This document shows, piece by piece, positions 17,789 through 27,406 of a DNA stretch of 64,000 nt. How positions within the stretch are numbered: position 1 is the first letter of the stretch; every line of letters begins with the position of its first letter. This DNA comes from Bifidobacterium vespertilionis (lineage in GTDB: Bacteria; Actinomycetota; Actinomycetes; Actinomycetales; Bifidobacteriaceae). A program made the position numbers and the translations under genes. Where the stretch lies: the NCBI RefSeq assembly GCF_008698145.1, contig NZ_RZNZ01000005.1, positions 124,001 through 188,000 on the forward strand, given 5' to 3'. The notes beneath the pieces were generated by a model, which saw nothing but the letters and a program-made list of their open reading frames with translations, searched no databases and was not told the origin of the DNA.

Positions 17789-19915
17789 TCAGTCCTGGTC
17801 GTCCTCGTGCAGGAACGGCACGGCGGCGATCAGCGCCACGCCGAACGCTAGGGTCCAGGTGTAGCGGGTCTGGTGGCCGGGCAGGAGGAACAGGGACAGG
17901 ATCGTCAGGACCCAGGGGGCCAGATACACCAGGTTCCGCCAGCGCGAGCCAATCCGCTCGGTTTGTTCAGTTACCTCAATCCGCCCGGTTCGCCGCTCGG
18001 GCAGCACGCAGCAGCAGGCCGCCACGAACAGCGGCACCCACACCGCATACAGATTCTCGCGCAACAGCAGCGAGACGCCGGGCGCGTTCTCCGCGAACCC
18101 GTACACCGCGGAGCCGATCTTCTGCGGGGCGGACATATCGGCCCACGTCCAGGTGCTTTCGTATTCGGGCAGGATCATGTTGCTGCCCATTTCCTCCCAG
18201 CCCCAGCGCACGTACCAGCCCTCGTCGTACACCGGGCCCATCACGAACGGATCGCGCAGCCATGGGACCGCGGCGACGGCGGTGCGAGGGTTGAGCACGG
18301 CGAGCTTGGCCCAGACGACCAGGAATCGCAGCGCATCGCCGCCGGTCGCCTCGCGGTTGAAGCATCGGTCCTTGATCGCGTCCGCGCTGCCGATCTCCTT
18401 CTCGTCGTTGGGATCCCAGGTCAGATAATCGTCCAGCTGCTCGGGGGAGCAGGTGATGACGGCGTCGATCGCCGCACGATCGGACGGGTTGATCGTATCC
18501 CCGTGCGCCACCACGATCGCCGCGGTCTGCTGCAGCGGGATCGCGATCATCTCCTGCTTGCCGCCGGGCGCCACGTGCAGGGCCGGCAGGGCGATGGCGG
18601 AGATGATCATGCCGATCGCCACGGGCACCACGGCCAGCGCGAGGGAGGTGAGCCGCCGGCGGACCAGCACGATCGCCAGCACGATGAACGTGACCGCCAC
18701 GATCTCCAGCGAGATCTTGCGCATCTGCGCGTTCAGCACGCTCAGCGCCACAATGCCCACGATGAGCCACGGCCCCAGTTTCGCGCCCGTCCGCACGCGG
18801 CGGATGTACTCCATGACCAGCACCATGAGCACCAGGAAGAACGGCATGACGGTGGAATCCTTGACCACCGACATCATGAGCCGGCCGTACGCGGGCACGA
18901 GCGCCATGAACGCCGTCGCGGCCGCGCAGAACCGCCAATCCATGCGCATCACGCCGCCCAGATAGTTGATGACCAGTCCCAGCGCGAGGGCGCACAACGT
19001 AGTCTGCAGGAACGCGAGCAGCCATAGGCCCCACGCCTCGGAGCCGATCGCGAGGCCGAGCCGATCGAATGCGCCGTAGATCAGCGAGTCGAGCCACGGG
19101 TGCTGGTCGCTCAGCGCGTAGCCGGGCAGGTATTCGTGCGTCGACGGGTCCCATGCGCGGCCGGTGCGCATCCACACCAGTTGCGCGACCGTGTCGGCCG
19201 CGATGTTGGCCGGCCAGAGCAGCACGGTCCACGGCAGCCAGCAGAGCCAGATGATCGCGCCGATGATCGCCGTGCGGCCGGCGGTCAAGGAGCCGAACAG
19301 GTTACGTAGCCGGGCGGCGATGGGATGCACGGGGGTGGGGGAGGGCTGTGGGGTGCTGGCGGATCGATCGGCCCGGATCACCGCATGCAGGGCGATCGCC
19401 GCCGCGGCCGTGATCAGCGCCGCAAAACCTACGTAGCGTGCGATGTAGTACAGCCAGTACCACACGGTCCTATACTCGGCGGCCACCGCCGGCGGCGTGC
19501 CGGTCGCGGCCAGCTGGCCTTCCAGATGCGAGACGTTGTGCGGCGGAATGGTGAGCGTGAGCGAGAGGATGAGCCCCAGCGCGATCGCCCAGCCGCGCGC
19601 GCGGAGGGCCGTTTGGGCTGCGTTGGAGACATCTTCGGATCGTTCGTCGCAGATCCGCGCCCGGCCCAGCATGGCGAATCCCGCATACTCCACCGCCAGC
19701 ACGGCCAGAAAGACCAGCATGCCGGTCGTCGGCCCCGACGCATTCAGGTACGGCCAGATCCCGGCCTTCACATGCGCAAGATCGGTGAACGCGGTTTCAT
19801 CGCCATACGCGGCGGTCAGCGCGAAGCAGGAGAATGGGGCAAGCGGCAGGGCGGCCGCCAGCGCGCGCCCGTGGATTCCCGGCCGCCGCGACTGCGCATT
19901 GATCGCCTTATCCAT
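17789..19915 (-). CDS. Large polytopic membrane protein, GT-C-like (DUF6020-type)
   Basis: 708 aa. Start ATG 19915 has GTGAGGA 8 bases upstream; the frame continues further upstream but without a better start. About 13 hydrophobic segments. A loop after an early helix contains N-I-A-A-D-T-V-A-Q-L followed by S-D-Q-H-P-W-L-D, the acidic D-x-x-x-Q ... H-P pattern also found in the two other large membrane proteins of this window, and resembling the first outside loop of GT-C glycosyltransferases that use polyprenyl-linked sugars. A large outside domain (about 470-620) precedes the last helices. Context of Wzt, GT2 and multi-domain GT genes supports transfer of sugars to a surface polysaccharide; donor and acceptor unknown. 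Specific family assignment is from memory. Confidence 0.82.
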   Translation of the reverse strand: MDKAINAQSRRPGIHGRALAAALPLAPFSCFALTAAYGDETAFTDLAHVKAGIWPYLNASGPTTGMLVFLAVLAVEYAGFAMLGRARICDERSEDVSNAAQTALRARGWAIALGLILSLTLTIPPHNVSHLEGQLAATGTPPAVAAEYRTVWYWLYYIARYVGFAALITAAAAIALHAVIRADRSASTPQPSPTPVHPIAARLRNLFGSLTAGRTAIIGAIIWLCWLPWTVLLWPANIAADTVAQLVWMRTGRAWDPSTHEYLPGYALSDQHPWLDSLIYGAFDRLGLAIGSEAWGLWLLAFLQTTLCALALGLVINYLGGVMRMDWRFCAAATAFMALVPAYGRLMMSVVKDSTVMPFFLVLMVLVMEYIRRVRTGAKLGPWLIVGIVALSVLNAQMRKISLEIVAVTFIVLAIVLVRRRLTSLALAVVPVAIGMIISAIALPALHVAPGGKQEMIAIPLQQTAAIVVAHGDTINPSDRAAIDAVITCSPEQLDDYLTWDPNDEKEIGSADAIKDRCFNREATGGDALRFLVVWAKLAVLNPRTAVAAVPWLRDPFVMGPVYDEGWYVRWGWEEMGSNMILPEYESTWTWADMSAPQKIGSAVYGFAENAPGVSLLLRENLYAVWVPLFVAACCCVLPERRTGRIEVTEQTERIGSRWRNLVYLAPWVLTILSLFLLPGHQTRYTWTLAFGVALIAAVPFLHEDDQD

Positions 19916-19990
19916 CTGAATCCTCACATGCCCGTAGCCAGTTACTTCCTCGCAGTGTACAAGCACGCAGAGTCCGACGGCGGCCATCTT

Positions 19991-20340
19991 CCGTCATTCT
20001 GAGCGGAGCGTGGCCTTCCCGTGTCGTCCTGAGCGGAGCGCAGCGTGGTCTCTCCGTCATCCTGAGCGGAGCGCAGCGGAGTCGAAGGATCCTTAACTTT
20101 CTGCACTAATCAAAACCGTGATTATGTGCGTAATGGCCAAGGATCCTTCGACTCCGCCCTATCGGGCTCCGCTCAGGATGACGGGGGCTATTCTGTCATC
20201 CTGAGCACTGAGCCGTTAAGCGGGCAGCCCGGTGGGCTGCCCGTAGGCGAAGGGAGCCGCCGCCAAGGCGGCGACGGTCCGGCGAAGCCGGACACCGAAG
20301 CCGGAGCCGAAGGATCCTTAACCTTCCTGCGCTAGGACTT
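19991..20340. repeat. Dispersed catcctgagc/gaaggatcctt palindromes with nested hairpins
   Basis: Fills the gap 19916-20372. Left half carries gtcatcctgagcggagc then gaaggatccttaac; right half carries the inverted aaggatccttcgac then ctcaggatgac, so the whole folds as a long imperfect hairpin. 20190-20340 is a second unit with nested stems (gggcagcc/ggctgccc, gccgccgcc/ggcggcgac, gtccggc/gccggac). The same family recurs seven more times in the window. Confidence 0.8.
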
Positions 20341-20372
20341 TGATGCGAAATGACAAAGAACCCCCTCGCCGA

Positions 20373-21782
20373 CTACTCGTTCTCCACCGGCGGCTGACGG
20401 GTGGCCATCTGCGGATCATACGTGCTGTAGGCCATGGTCTTCTTGTTGATGAGCGCGAAGTTGTCTTCGCCCTCCTTGTCTCGGATCGAGAAGTCGCAGG
20501 AGTTCTCCTGATTGGTGAACGCGACCATCACGTTGTGGGAGGGGTTGTCGTCCACCTTCTCGTGCATGGAGGCGACGATGCGGAAGTTGCCGTTATTGAA
20601 CAGATCGGTGGGCACATGGAATCGCACCTTGTGATGCCCGCGCTCGCTCAGATCGTAGGCGTCGCCATAGGGCACGCCGCCGCGCGTGGTGTCGTGCACG
20701 GCCATGGCTACGTAGAACGGACGCTTGCCGGTGTAGTCGTATTCCACGGTGAAGTCGAAGCCCTGCTTGATCTTGCACACCGGCTCGTTGGTGGGGCGGA
20801 CCTGCAGAGTGGGCACCAGATCGCTTAGGCCCAGCGGGTGCTCCGGCTTCTTCTCCTCGGCCTTCTTATCGTTCTTCCCGCCATCCTTGGAGCCCTTGGA
20901 ATCCTTGCCGTTCTTGCCGTCGCCGCCCGACTTGTCCTTGCTGTCGTCCACGGTGTCCGGGTTGATGCCCTCGGCCTTCAGGTTCTCCAGCGTATAGCGA
21001 TCGGCCACATCGTTCTTGTCGCCGGATGCGATGATCTCGCCGTCCTTGATGAGGATGGCGTTGGTGCAGTACTTCTTGACCGCGTCCATGGAGTGGGTCA
21101 CCAGAATGACCGTCTTGGTGGGGTCGGACTTGATGCGCGTGAAGAAGTCGTCGCACTTGCGCTGGAACGCCTCGTCGCCCACGGCCAGCACCTCGTCGAG
21201 TACCAGAATGTCGCCCTGCGCCTTGATCGCCACCGAAAACGCCAGACGCACCTGCATGCCGGAAGAGTAGTTCTTGAGCTTCTGGTCCATGAAGTCCTCA
21301 AGCTCGGCGAAGCGCACGATGTCGTCGTACATCGCGTCGATCTCCTCGCGCGTGAAGCCCAGCAGGGCGCCGTTGAGGTAGACGTTCTGGCGGCCGGTGA
21401 GCTCCGGGTTGAAGCCCACGCCCAGCTCGATGAACGGCACGAGCTTGCCCTTGACGGTCACCTTGCCCTTCTCCGGCTTGTAGATCTGCGAGATGATCTT
21501 GAGCAGCGTGGACTTGCCGGATCCGTTGCGGCCCACGATGCCGAAGAAGTCGCCCTGCTTCACCTCGAAGTTGATGTCGCGCAGCACGCGCTGTTCGGTG
21601 TAGCCCTTGATGCCGCGCGTCCAGTTGATGAACGCCATCTTGAGACCGTTCGCCTGCTCGGTGGGCAGACGGAAGTACTTGGCCACATGCTCCACCTTCA
21701 GGACGACCGGTCGATCGTCGCGCTTGGCCGGCGCTGCGGCCTTTCCGGCGGTCTTGGCAGTGGTCGCTACGGCTTCGGGCAT
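20373..21782 (-). CDS. wzt: Wzt-type polysaccharide ABC exporter, ATP-binding subunit
   Basis: 469 aa, ATG 21782 with GGAGGTG 7 bases upstream. Ala/Lys-rich N-terminal extension (1-25), then an ABC ATPase: Walker A G-R-N-G-S-G-K-S-T (about 83-91), signature Y-S-S-G-M-Q-V-R-L, Walker B I-L-V-L-D-E-V-L, switch His V-T-H-S-M. A highly charged Lys/Asp/Gly linker (about 275-320) joins a C-terminal beta-sandwich (about 325-450) of the Wzt_C type that reads the non-reducing end of the O-polysaccharide in known systems. Drives export of undecaprenyl-linked surface glycan. The Wzm permease normally next door is not in this window. Confidence 0.9.
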   Translation of the reverse strand: MPEAVATTAKTAGKAAAPAKRDDRPVVLKVEHVAKYFRLPTEQANGLKMAFINWTRGIKGYTEQRVLRDINFEVKQGDFFGIVGRNGSGKSTLLKIISQIYKPEKGKVTVKGKLVPFIELGVGFNPELTGRQNVYLNGALLGFTREEIDAMYDDIVRFAELEDFMDQKLKNYSSGMQVRLAFSVAIKAQGDILVLDEVLAVGDEAFQRKCDDFFTRIKSDPTKTVILVTHSMDAVKKYCTNAILIKDGEIIASGDKNDVADRYTLENLKAEGINPDTVDDSKDKSGGDGKNGKDSKGSKDGGKNDKKAEEKKPEHPLGLSDLVPTLQVRPTNEPVCKIKQGFDFTVEYDYTGKRPFYVAMAVHDTTRGGVPYGDAYDLSERGHHKVRFHVPTDLFNNGNFRIVASMHEKVDDNPSHNVMVAFTNQENSCDFSIRDKEGEDNFALINKKTMAYSTYDPQMATRQPPVENE

Positions 21783-21874
21783 CGGGACACCTCCGTAAAG
21801 TTCGGTAACAGCGCCATACTACTCGCCCGTGCTGATGGGCGGGGGCAATGGGGTCCGCCGCTTAGGATGATTCG

Positions 21875-22260
21875 CCCCAAACTGGGCAGATCCGGTCGCT
21901 GCATTCGCAAACTGGGCAGATCTTGTCCGCTACGCGTCAAAATTGGCCTCCAGATGACCAGATCTGCCCAGTTTGCGGCGCGAGGGTCCGGATCTGCCCA
22001 GTTTGCGGGCCACGGGGCGTGGGGTTGGGGTGGCGCGCGTCACGGGGCGCGAAAGGTGCGTCACGGGGCGCGAAGGGTGCGTCACAGGGCGCGAATGACG
22101 TCACGTGGTGCGATCGCGCCCGGTGACGGGGTTTGGGAGGGCTTGCGGCAGTAGGGCTCCGGGATGGCGTCACGGGGAGCGGTCGCACCCGGTGACGCGC
22201 CTCGCGCCGGGTGACGGTGGGTTCGCGCCCGGTGACGGGGAAGGACGATTGGTTATATCC
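21875..22260. repeat. Two families of paired inverted motifs upstream of wzt
   Basis: Family A, aaactgggcagatc, occurs twice forward (near 21879 and 21909) and twice inverted as gatctgcccagtttgcg (21961 and 21991). Family B, cgtcacggggcgcga, occurs three times in tandem (22050-22095) with inverted relatives cgcgcccggtgacg at about 22110, 22185, 22205 and 22230. No gene is visible in 21783-22320. Could be an operator field or decayed mobile repeats. Confidence 0.6.
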
Positions 22261-22324
22261 CGTTCTGGGCCGCCCCGGTCGTTCTGGGCAGTCCCCGGTC
22301 GTCCCCGCCATCCCGAGTCGCCCT

Positions 22325-22750
22325 CGTTGTCATCCTGAGCGGAGCCCGCCAGGGCGGAGTCGAAGGATCCTTAATACTGCGCGCACAGCCAACAGCAAGG
22401 ACTTGGTGCGGAAGGTTAAGGATCCTTCGACTCCGCTACGGTGTCCGGCTGCGCCGGACCGTCGCCGCCTTGGCGGCGGCTCCCTTCGCCTACGGACAGC
22501 CCACCGGGCTGTCCGCTTCACGGCTCAGTGCTCAGGATGGGGCAGGCTACGCTCCGCTCAGGATGACGGAAAGGGGCTGCGCCTTGTCGCCACGTTGTCA
22601 TCCTGAGCGTAGCGAAGGATCCTTGGCCGTATCACAGTAATGGACTTGCGCGTAATGACGAAGGATCCTTCGACTCCGGCTTCGCCTTCGCTCAGGATGA
22701 CGCGGGAAGTTTCCGCTTGCTCAGGATGACGGGAGGTTTCCGCACGCTCA
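22325..22750. repeat. Dispersed catcctgagc palindromes
   Basis: Two to three partial units of the same family as at 19991, including an internal block with nested gtccggc, ccgccgcc and gggctgtcc stems in the opposite order to the 20.2-kb copy. Fills most of the gap before the lysozyme gene. Confidence 0.75.
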
Positions 22751-22911
22751 GGACGGCGCTCCGCCCAGGATCAGAACGTCGCCGCGCACGAATCCCACAC
22801 ATTATTGGAGAGATTGTTCCCGTTGGCTGAAAATCCGGCGTTTTTGGCGGGGTCATGGGATAAGTTCGGATGCTGGAAACGAATCTATCAAACGATGGAT
22901 GGGGAAGAGAT

Positions 22912-24978
22912 ATGAAGCGTGGTCTTTGTGCGGTCGCGATGCTGGTCGCGACCTCGATGGCCCTGAGCCTGGGCGTCGCCGGCGCCAGCGCAGTGGGCGA
23001 TGTGGTGGTGACGAGCTCGTCCACGGCGGACGCGCCCACCATCCAGATGAACTCGGACGATCTGGACGCGATCGCGGCGGCCAATGCGGCGGCGGGCAAT
23101 GGCAAGGGCATCAGCGCCCAGCCGCAGACCCAGCAGCTGCCGGACACCGTGGCCGAGTCGATCCCCGAGGACGCCACGATCGTCGCCCCCGAGCTCGCGG
23201 TCACCACCAGCGGCGAGGTCAAGCATGTTCAGACCGGCGAGACCGTGACCGATCCGGCCATCGTGGGTACCATCGAAACTCCGCCGGACCCGCTGACCAA
23301 GACCGACGGCAAGTCGTACATCCCCGTGAAGATCGAGGATGCCAAGGCCGAGGGCAAGGCCCGCACGGTGCCGGACGCTGACGCCGCCAATGCCGCCGTC
23401 CAGTCCTCCGCAACCGCCGCCCCCATCGTCTCCGCGGCCACCTTCGTGGAGGGCCAGTCCACGGTCCGCTCCATCGCCGCCGGCAATGAGCAGGGCGCCT
23501 ACTGGGGCACCTACAACGGCACCCCCGCATTCTTCCAGAAGAACGGCACCCCCTTCGTGCAGAACGCCAAGTGGGTCATCGACGTCTCCAAGTGGAACGG
23601 CACGATCGACTGGGACAAGGCCAAGGCGGCCGGCGTCCAGGGCGCGATCATCCGCATCGGCTTCGGCTCCGGCAACCCCATCGACGCCCAGGCCAAGCGC
23701 AACATCGCCGAATGCAAGCGCCTCGGCATCCCCTTCGGCATCTACCTCTATTCCTACGCCTACGACGCGGCCTTCGCGGCCGGCGAGGGCGACAGCACCG
23801 TGAACCTGATGCGCGAGGCCGGCGTCAACCCCGGCGATCTCTCCTACCCGGTCTACTACGACCTTGAGCAGTGGAGCTGGGCTGGCCACACCCCGCCCAC
23901 CGACCCGGCCGTGTACGAGCAGATCGCGCGCGCCTGGAACGAGAAGCTGTGGGCGGCCGGCTACCGCAACACCGCCTTCTACTCCTACACGCAGTACCTG
24001 CGCGGCCCGCTCAACACCCCGTACATCCACGGCGGCGTGAACTGGGTGGCGCAGTACTCCGGATACATCACGTACACCGCTTGGCCGGCCGGTCAGCGCG
24101 GCTGGCAGTACACCTCCACCGGCTACATCGACGGCGTGGGCAGCAACGTGGACCTCAACGCGTTCGGCGATGTGCCGGTCGCCGGCGGCACCGAGGGTCC
24201 GCGCTTCGAGGTCAAGGGCGCGATGGGCGAGGAATGGCAGCGCATCGGCGGGTCAAGCAGCAAGATCGGCAACCCGGTGGCCGATGAGGTGTGCAACTGG
24301 GATCCCGCGCGGACCAATTGCTACCAGAACTTCCAGTACGGCGCGATCTCATGGACCCCGTCTACCGGCGCGCGCTACACGGTGGGCCAGCTGCGCACCG
24401 AATGGGCCAACCGCGGTTTTGAGAACGGCGTGATGGGCTTCCCCGTGGCCGATGAGGTCGATCTGGGCAACGGCTGGTGGCGCCAGGAGTTCCAGGCCGG
24501 CTACATCTTCGCCAAGGGTTCCACGAGCTATGTGATGCTGTTCCAGCTGCGCGAATCGTACGATCAGCACAAGGGCTACGCCTGGCTGGGTGCGCCCGTG
24601 GCGAACGAGGAGGACATGGGCAATGGCTGGTGGCGTCAGCGCTGTGAGCATGGCGATGTGTGGACCCGCGGGACGACGGTCAAGACCGTGATCCAGCTCG
24701 AATTGCGCGACTCCTACAACGAGCACGGCGGCGCCGGCTGGCTGGGCGCGCCGGTGTCCGACGAGGAGGACATGGGCAATGGCTGGTGGCGTCAGCGCTG
24801 TGAGCACGGCGATGTGTGGACCCGCTGGGGCGCCAAGCGCGTGGTGATGCTCGCGCTGCGCGACAACTACTACGCGCGCGGCGGTTTCGCCAAGCTCGGC
24901 GGCCCCACGTCGGACGAACGCTTCACCGGCACGGTCTGGCAGCAGGACTGCGAAAAGGGCACCCTCGAGGTGAAGTGA
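22912..24978 (+). CDS. Secreted GH25 lysozyme with five LGFP repeats
   Basis: 688 aa. Start ATG 22912 is preferred over ATG 22870 because GGGGAAGAG lies just upstream and the protein then begins with a typical Sec signal peptide (M-K-R-G-L...G-A-S-A). Residues about 35-210: low-complexity secreted linker. Catalytic GH25 domain about 218-420 with D224 in V-I-D-V-S-K-W-N and the D317-L-E319 pair in Y-Y-D-L-E-Q, the acidic residues used by Chalaropsis-type N-acetylmuramidases. C-terminal third holds five LGFP-type repeats (G-x-P-V-A-D-E...), wall-binding modules in actinobacteria; two are nearly identical at DNA level. Role: remodelling or lysis of peptidoglycan at the cell surface, fitting the neighbouring envelope genes. 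Confidence 0.92.
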   Translation: MKRGLCAVAMLVATSMALSLGVAGASAVGDVVVTSSSTADAPTIQMNSDDLDAIAAANAAAGNGKGISAQPQTQQLPDTVAESIPEDATIVAPELAVTTSGEVKHVQTGETVTDPAIVGTIETPPDPLTKTDGKSYIPVKIEDAKAEGKARTVPDADAANAAVQSSATAAPIVSAATFVEGQSTVRSIAAGNEQGAYWGTYNGTPAFFQKNGTPFVQNAKWVIDVSKWNGTIDWDKAKAAGVQGAIIRIGFGSGNPIDAQAKRNIAECKRLGIPFGIYLYSYAYDAAFAAGEGDSTVNLMREAGVNPGDLSYPVYYDLEQWSWAGHTPPTDPAVYEQIARAWNEKLWAAGYRNTAFYSYTQYLRGPLNTPYIHGGVNWVAQYSGYITYTAWPAGQRGWQYTSTGYIDGVGSNVDLNAFGDVPVAGGTEGPRFEVKGAMGEEWQRIGGSSSKIGNPVADEVCNWDPARTNCYQNFQYGAISWTPSTGARYTVGQLRTEWANRGFENGVMGFPVADEVDLGNGWWRQEFQAGYIFAKGSTSYVMLFQLRESYDQHKGYAWLGAPVANEEDMGNGWWRQRCEHGDVWTRGTTVKTVIQLELRDSYNEHGGAGWLGAPVSDEEDMGNGWWRQRCEHGDVWTRWGAKRVVMLALRDNYYARGGFAKLGGPTSDERFTGTVWQQDCEKGTLEVK

Positions 24979-25004
24979 CCTCGGCGCCATCCTTAATCGC
25001 GTGC

Positions 25005-25235
25005 GCAAAGTTAAGGATCCTTCGACTCCGCTGCGCTTCGCTCAGGATGACGTTCTATGCCGTCACCCTGAGCGAGGCGTAAGTTTCGCTCCGTCATCCT
25101 GAGCGGAGGCGTAGCTGGAGTCGAAGGATCCTTAATTTCTTGCACTGACTTTGTGTGCAGTATTAAGGATCCTTCGCTTCGCTCAGGATGACCGCGGGGA
25201 TCGAGCTTCGACTCCGCTCAGGATGACGAGGCATC
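25005..25235. repeat. Dispersed catcctgagc palindromes
   Basis: One complete hairpin unit plus partial flanks between the lysozyme gene and the flavoenzyme gene. 25236-25364 then carries the leader of the flavoenzyme, with tattac near 25293 as a possible -10 box. Confidence 0.75.
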
Positions 25236-25364
25236 TTCGTATGGTGAAGAATCCGTTACGACGTCGAATCGGTATGACGGTGGTTCCGCGGGATGTATTA
25301 CACTGGACGTGTTTGTTTTGAACGCTATTAGCAGAACTCAGATCCAAGTAAGGATTCCCAACAC

Positions 25365-26963
25365 ATGGCTAAGCAATCGATCGTGATCATCGGCGGCGGC
25401 CCTGCCGGTCTGACCGCGGCCTACGAACTGCTCAAGAACAACGGTTCCGAAAAGTACGACGTCACCGTCCTCGAGGCCTCCGGCGAATTCGGCGGCATCT
25501 CCCGCACCGTGAAGCACAACGGCAACCGCATGGACATCGGCGGCCACCGCTTCTTCTCCAAGGACGACCGCGTCATGGACTGGTGGAAGAACATCCTGCC
25601 GCTGCAGGGCGCCCCGTCCTACGACGACAAGAAGCTCAACCGCCCGCACGACATGGAGCCCGGCGGGCCGGACCCGGAGAAGACCGACGAGGTCATGCTC
25701 AAGCGCCACCGCGTCTCCCGCATCTACTGGCACGGCAAGTTCTTCGACTACCCGGTGAGCCTCAAGCCCGCCACCCTGAAGAACATGGGCTTCGTGACCA
25801 CCATGAAGGTGGGCTTCTCCTACCTCGCGTCTCTGGTGCACAAGCTGCCCGAGGAGAACCTCGAGAACTTCTACATCAACCGTTTCGGCCGTCAGCTCTA
25901 CTCCATGTTCTTCGAGGGCTACACCGAGAAGCTGTGGGGCCGTCATCCGTCCGTGATCTCCGCCGACTGGGGCTCCCAGCGCGTCAAGGGCATCTCGATC
26001 ATGGCCGTCCTCAAGGACGCCTTCGGCAAGCTGTTCGGCAAGCAGAAGAAGGCCGGCGAGGGCGAGACCTCGCTGATCGAGGAGTTCTGGTACCCCAAGT
26101 ACGGCCCGGGCCAGCTGTGGGAGACCGTCGCCAAGCATGACGTGGAGTTCGGCGCGAACATCATCAAGCACGCCAACGTGGTGAAGATCAACGAGACCGC
26201 GGACGGCCGCATCGCCTCCGTGGTGTACGTGGACGCCGAGGGCGCCGAGCACACCCTCGCGGCCGACGAGTTCATCTCCTCCATGCCCATCAAGGACCTC
26301 GTGGACGCCGTCGCCGCCGGCGATCAGGCCGCCGAGGTGGTTCCCAAGGACATGAAGCGCATCGCCGACGGCCTGCCGTACCGCGACTTCGTGACGGTCG
26401 GCTTCCTCGTCGACCACCTGAACCTCAAGAACGAGACCACCATCCCCACCCTCGGCCACCCGCCGATCGTGCCGGACTGCTGGATCTACGTGCAGGACAC
26501 CTCCGTGAAGGTGGGCCGCATCCAGGTCTTCAACAACTGGAGCCCGTACCTGGTCGAGGATGTGGACAACAAGGTCTGGATCGGCCTTGAGTACTTCTGC
26601 GACGAGGGCGACGACTTCTGGAACCTGACCGACGAGCAGGCCATCGACTTCGCGGCCAAGGAGCTCGTCAAGATGGGCGTCATCAAGTCCGTCAGCGACA
26701 TCCAGGACTCCCACCGCGAGCGCGTCAAGAAGGCCTACCCGGCCTACTTCGACACCTGGTACGAGATCGACGACCTCGTCAAGTGGCTCGACTCCTTCGG
26801 CAACCTGTACTGCGTGGGCCGCAACGGCCAGCACCGCTACAACAACATGGACCACTCCATGGCCTCCGCGTTCGAGGCGGTCAAGAACATCGAGTCCGGC
26901 CGTGCGGACAAGAAGAACATCTGGTCCGTCAACACGGACAAGGAGTACCACGAGGAGAAGTAG
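25365..26963 (+). CDS. FAD-dependent UDP-galactopyranose-mutase-like / amine-oxidase-fold enzyme
   Basis: 532 aa. Residues 7-20 form the dinucleotide-binding [14 protein letters not shown] motif, followed by the second FAD motif E-F-G-G-I-S-R-T and [11 protein letters not shown], as in NAD_binding_8/amine-oxidase flavoproteins. The C-terminus has a flavin-closing motif ([17 protein letters not shown]). It is longer than the classical bacterial Glf (about 370-390 aa) and lacks its exact signature, so a mutase acting on a UDP-sugar is likely from context (surface glycan genes) but not proven; protoporphyrinogen-oxidase-like chemistry is the alternative. Ends 29 bases before a strong terminator, so probably monocistronic. 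Confidence 0.85.
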   Translation: MAKQSIVIIGGGPAGLTAAYELLKNNGSEKYDVTVLEASGEFGGISRTVKHNGNRMDIGGHRFFSKDDRVMDWWKNILPLQGAPSYDDKKLNRPHDMEPGGPDPEKTDEVMLKRHRVSRIYWHGKFFDYPVSLKPATLKNMGFVTTMKVGFSYLASLVHKLPEENLENFYINRFGRQLYSMFFEGYTEKLWGRHPSVISADWGSQRVKGISIMAVLKDAFGKLFGKQKKAGEGETSLIEEFWYPKYGPGQLWETVAKHDVEFGANIIKHANVVKINETADGRIASVVYVDAEGAEHTLAADEFISSMPIKDLVDAVAAGDQAAEVVPKDMKRIADGLPYRDFVTVGFLVDHLNLKNETTIPTLGHPPIVPDCWIYVQDTSVKVGRIQVFNNWSPYLVEDVDNKVWIGLEYFCDEGDDFWNLTDEQAIDFAAKELVKMGVIKSVSDIQDSHRERVKKAYPAYFDTWYEIDDLVKWLDSFGNLYCVGRNGQHRYNNMDHSMASAFEAVKNIESGRADKKNIWSVNTDKEYHEEK

Positions 26964-26991
26964 TAAGCCTCCTCTGGTGAGTTGATTCGAA

Positions 26992-27034
26992 AGGGGTGGT
27001 GACCGGTCTTGGACCGGTCACCACCCCTCTTTTG
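26992..27034 (+). terminator. Strong Rho-independent terminator
   Basis: Perfect 17-bp stem (26992-27008 with 27012-27028), 3-base loop, followed by cttttg. Directly downstream of the flavoenzyme gene. Confidence 0.92.
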
Positions 27035-27102
27035 TGCGCGGCATACGAGAAATGGGTCGTTGTTGGCCGTCGCCTCGCTGGTATTCCGCTGGTATTCCGC
27101 GA

Positions 27103-27298
27103 AGTGGGGGCGGATTTTGGGGTTTGCAGAGTGATAAACATGAAAGTGGGGGCGTCCTTTGAGTGTCACTCTCCAAACCGGCCATTGCAATTCCGCGGTT
27201 TTCCCGAAGAAGATTCGGCGTTGAACGGCTCATACGGGCTTCGAGACGCCCCCACTTTCATGTTTGCCGCTCTGCAAAGGGCCAAATCCGCCCCCACT
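27103..27298. repeat. 54-bp inverted repeat pair (MITE-like or structured RNA)
   Basis: Arm 27103-27156 and arm 27245-27298 are inverted copies with about seven mismatches, separated by 88 bases. Each arm both starts and ends with agtgggggcg, so this decamer is present four times in symmetric array. No gene is visible in 27035-27406. Confidence 0.75.
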
Positions 27299-27406
27299 AT
27301 GATGAATACCCCGCCTGAGAGCCGGTTGCGGCCGGTTGCGGCCGGTTGAAGCCGGTCGGAACCGGTCCGCGGCTGCTCGTCAGTTCGCTTTCCGTCCGCC
27401 ACTCAG

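Noticed and set aside
25365..26963. Firm naming of the flavoenzyme as glf
   Set aside because: Length and signature differ from classical UDP-galactopyranose mutase, so the symbol was withheld.
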